Part shown: in pieces, positions 5,829 through 5,843 of the stretch
Numbering within the stretch: position 1 is the stretch's first letter
Layout of the letters: each line of letters starts with the position of its first letter
Made by a program: the position numbers and the translations under genes
Source of the DNA: Candidatus Izemoplasma sp.
GTDB lineage: Bacteria > Bacillota_I > Bacilli_A > Izemoplasmatales > Izemoplasmataceae
Assembly (NCBI GenBank): GCA_021736285.1
Contig: JAIPGE010000095.1
Location: 1-5,843 of the forward strand
Reading direction: 5' to 3'
Length of the DNA stretch: 5,843 nucleotides
Notes under the pieces: generated by a model
Told to the model about the DNA's origin: nothing
The model's database searches: none
The model's input: the letters and a program-made list of their open reading frames with translations, nothing else

Positions 5829-5843
5829 CTATATCTTATATTA

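Overview
This window looks like ordinary chromosome from a low-GC, Gram-positive-type bacterium (Bacillota, or a Mycoplasmatota relative such as Acholeplasma-like lineages). The signs are AT-rich coding DNA, near-perfect AGGAGG-type ribosome binding sites, GTG as well as ATG starts, short U-tailed intrinsic terminators and a T-box leader upstream of a tRNA synthetase gene. TGA serves as a stop (rmuC and the NfeD-like gene) and Trp is TGG, so the standard bacterial code applies and the TGA=Trp code of mycoplasmas does not. The taxon is inferred from these traits alone.

Left half, + strand: the 3' half of prs (PRPP synthetase) enters from the left edge and ends in a perfect hairpin terminator whose stem contains the prs stop codon. 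An extended -10 promoter directly behind it drives rmuC. The rmuC stop codon lies inside the TTGACA -35 box of the next promoter. That promoter transcribes a complete T-box leader with an AAC (Asn) specifier, followed by asnS, asparaginyl-tRNA synthetase.

Right half, - strand: four tightly packed genes are transcribed leftward: an unidentified 127-residue protein, a short NfeD-like membrane/OB-fold protein, an RDD-family membrane protein and a QmcA/stomatin-like SPFH protein. Gaps are -4 to +27 bases, so this is very probably one operon. NfeD and SPFH proteins are well-known partners at membrane microdomains; the RDD protein and the unidentified protein are the accessory members here. asnS and this operon converge on one hairpin that has an A-tract on one side and a T-tract on the other and so can terminate both.

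Most of the window is housekeeping. I saw no mobile element, CRISPR array, rRNA or tRNA gene. The points most worth a second look are the unidentified first gene of the SPFH/NfeD operon, the RDD gene set between NfeD and SPFH, the T-box UGGU sequence that does not ideally match the usual G73 of tRNA-Asn, and the dependence of rmuC on the T-box attenuator for its own transcript end.
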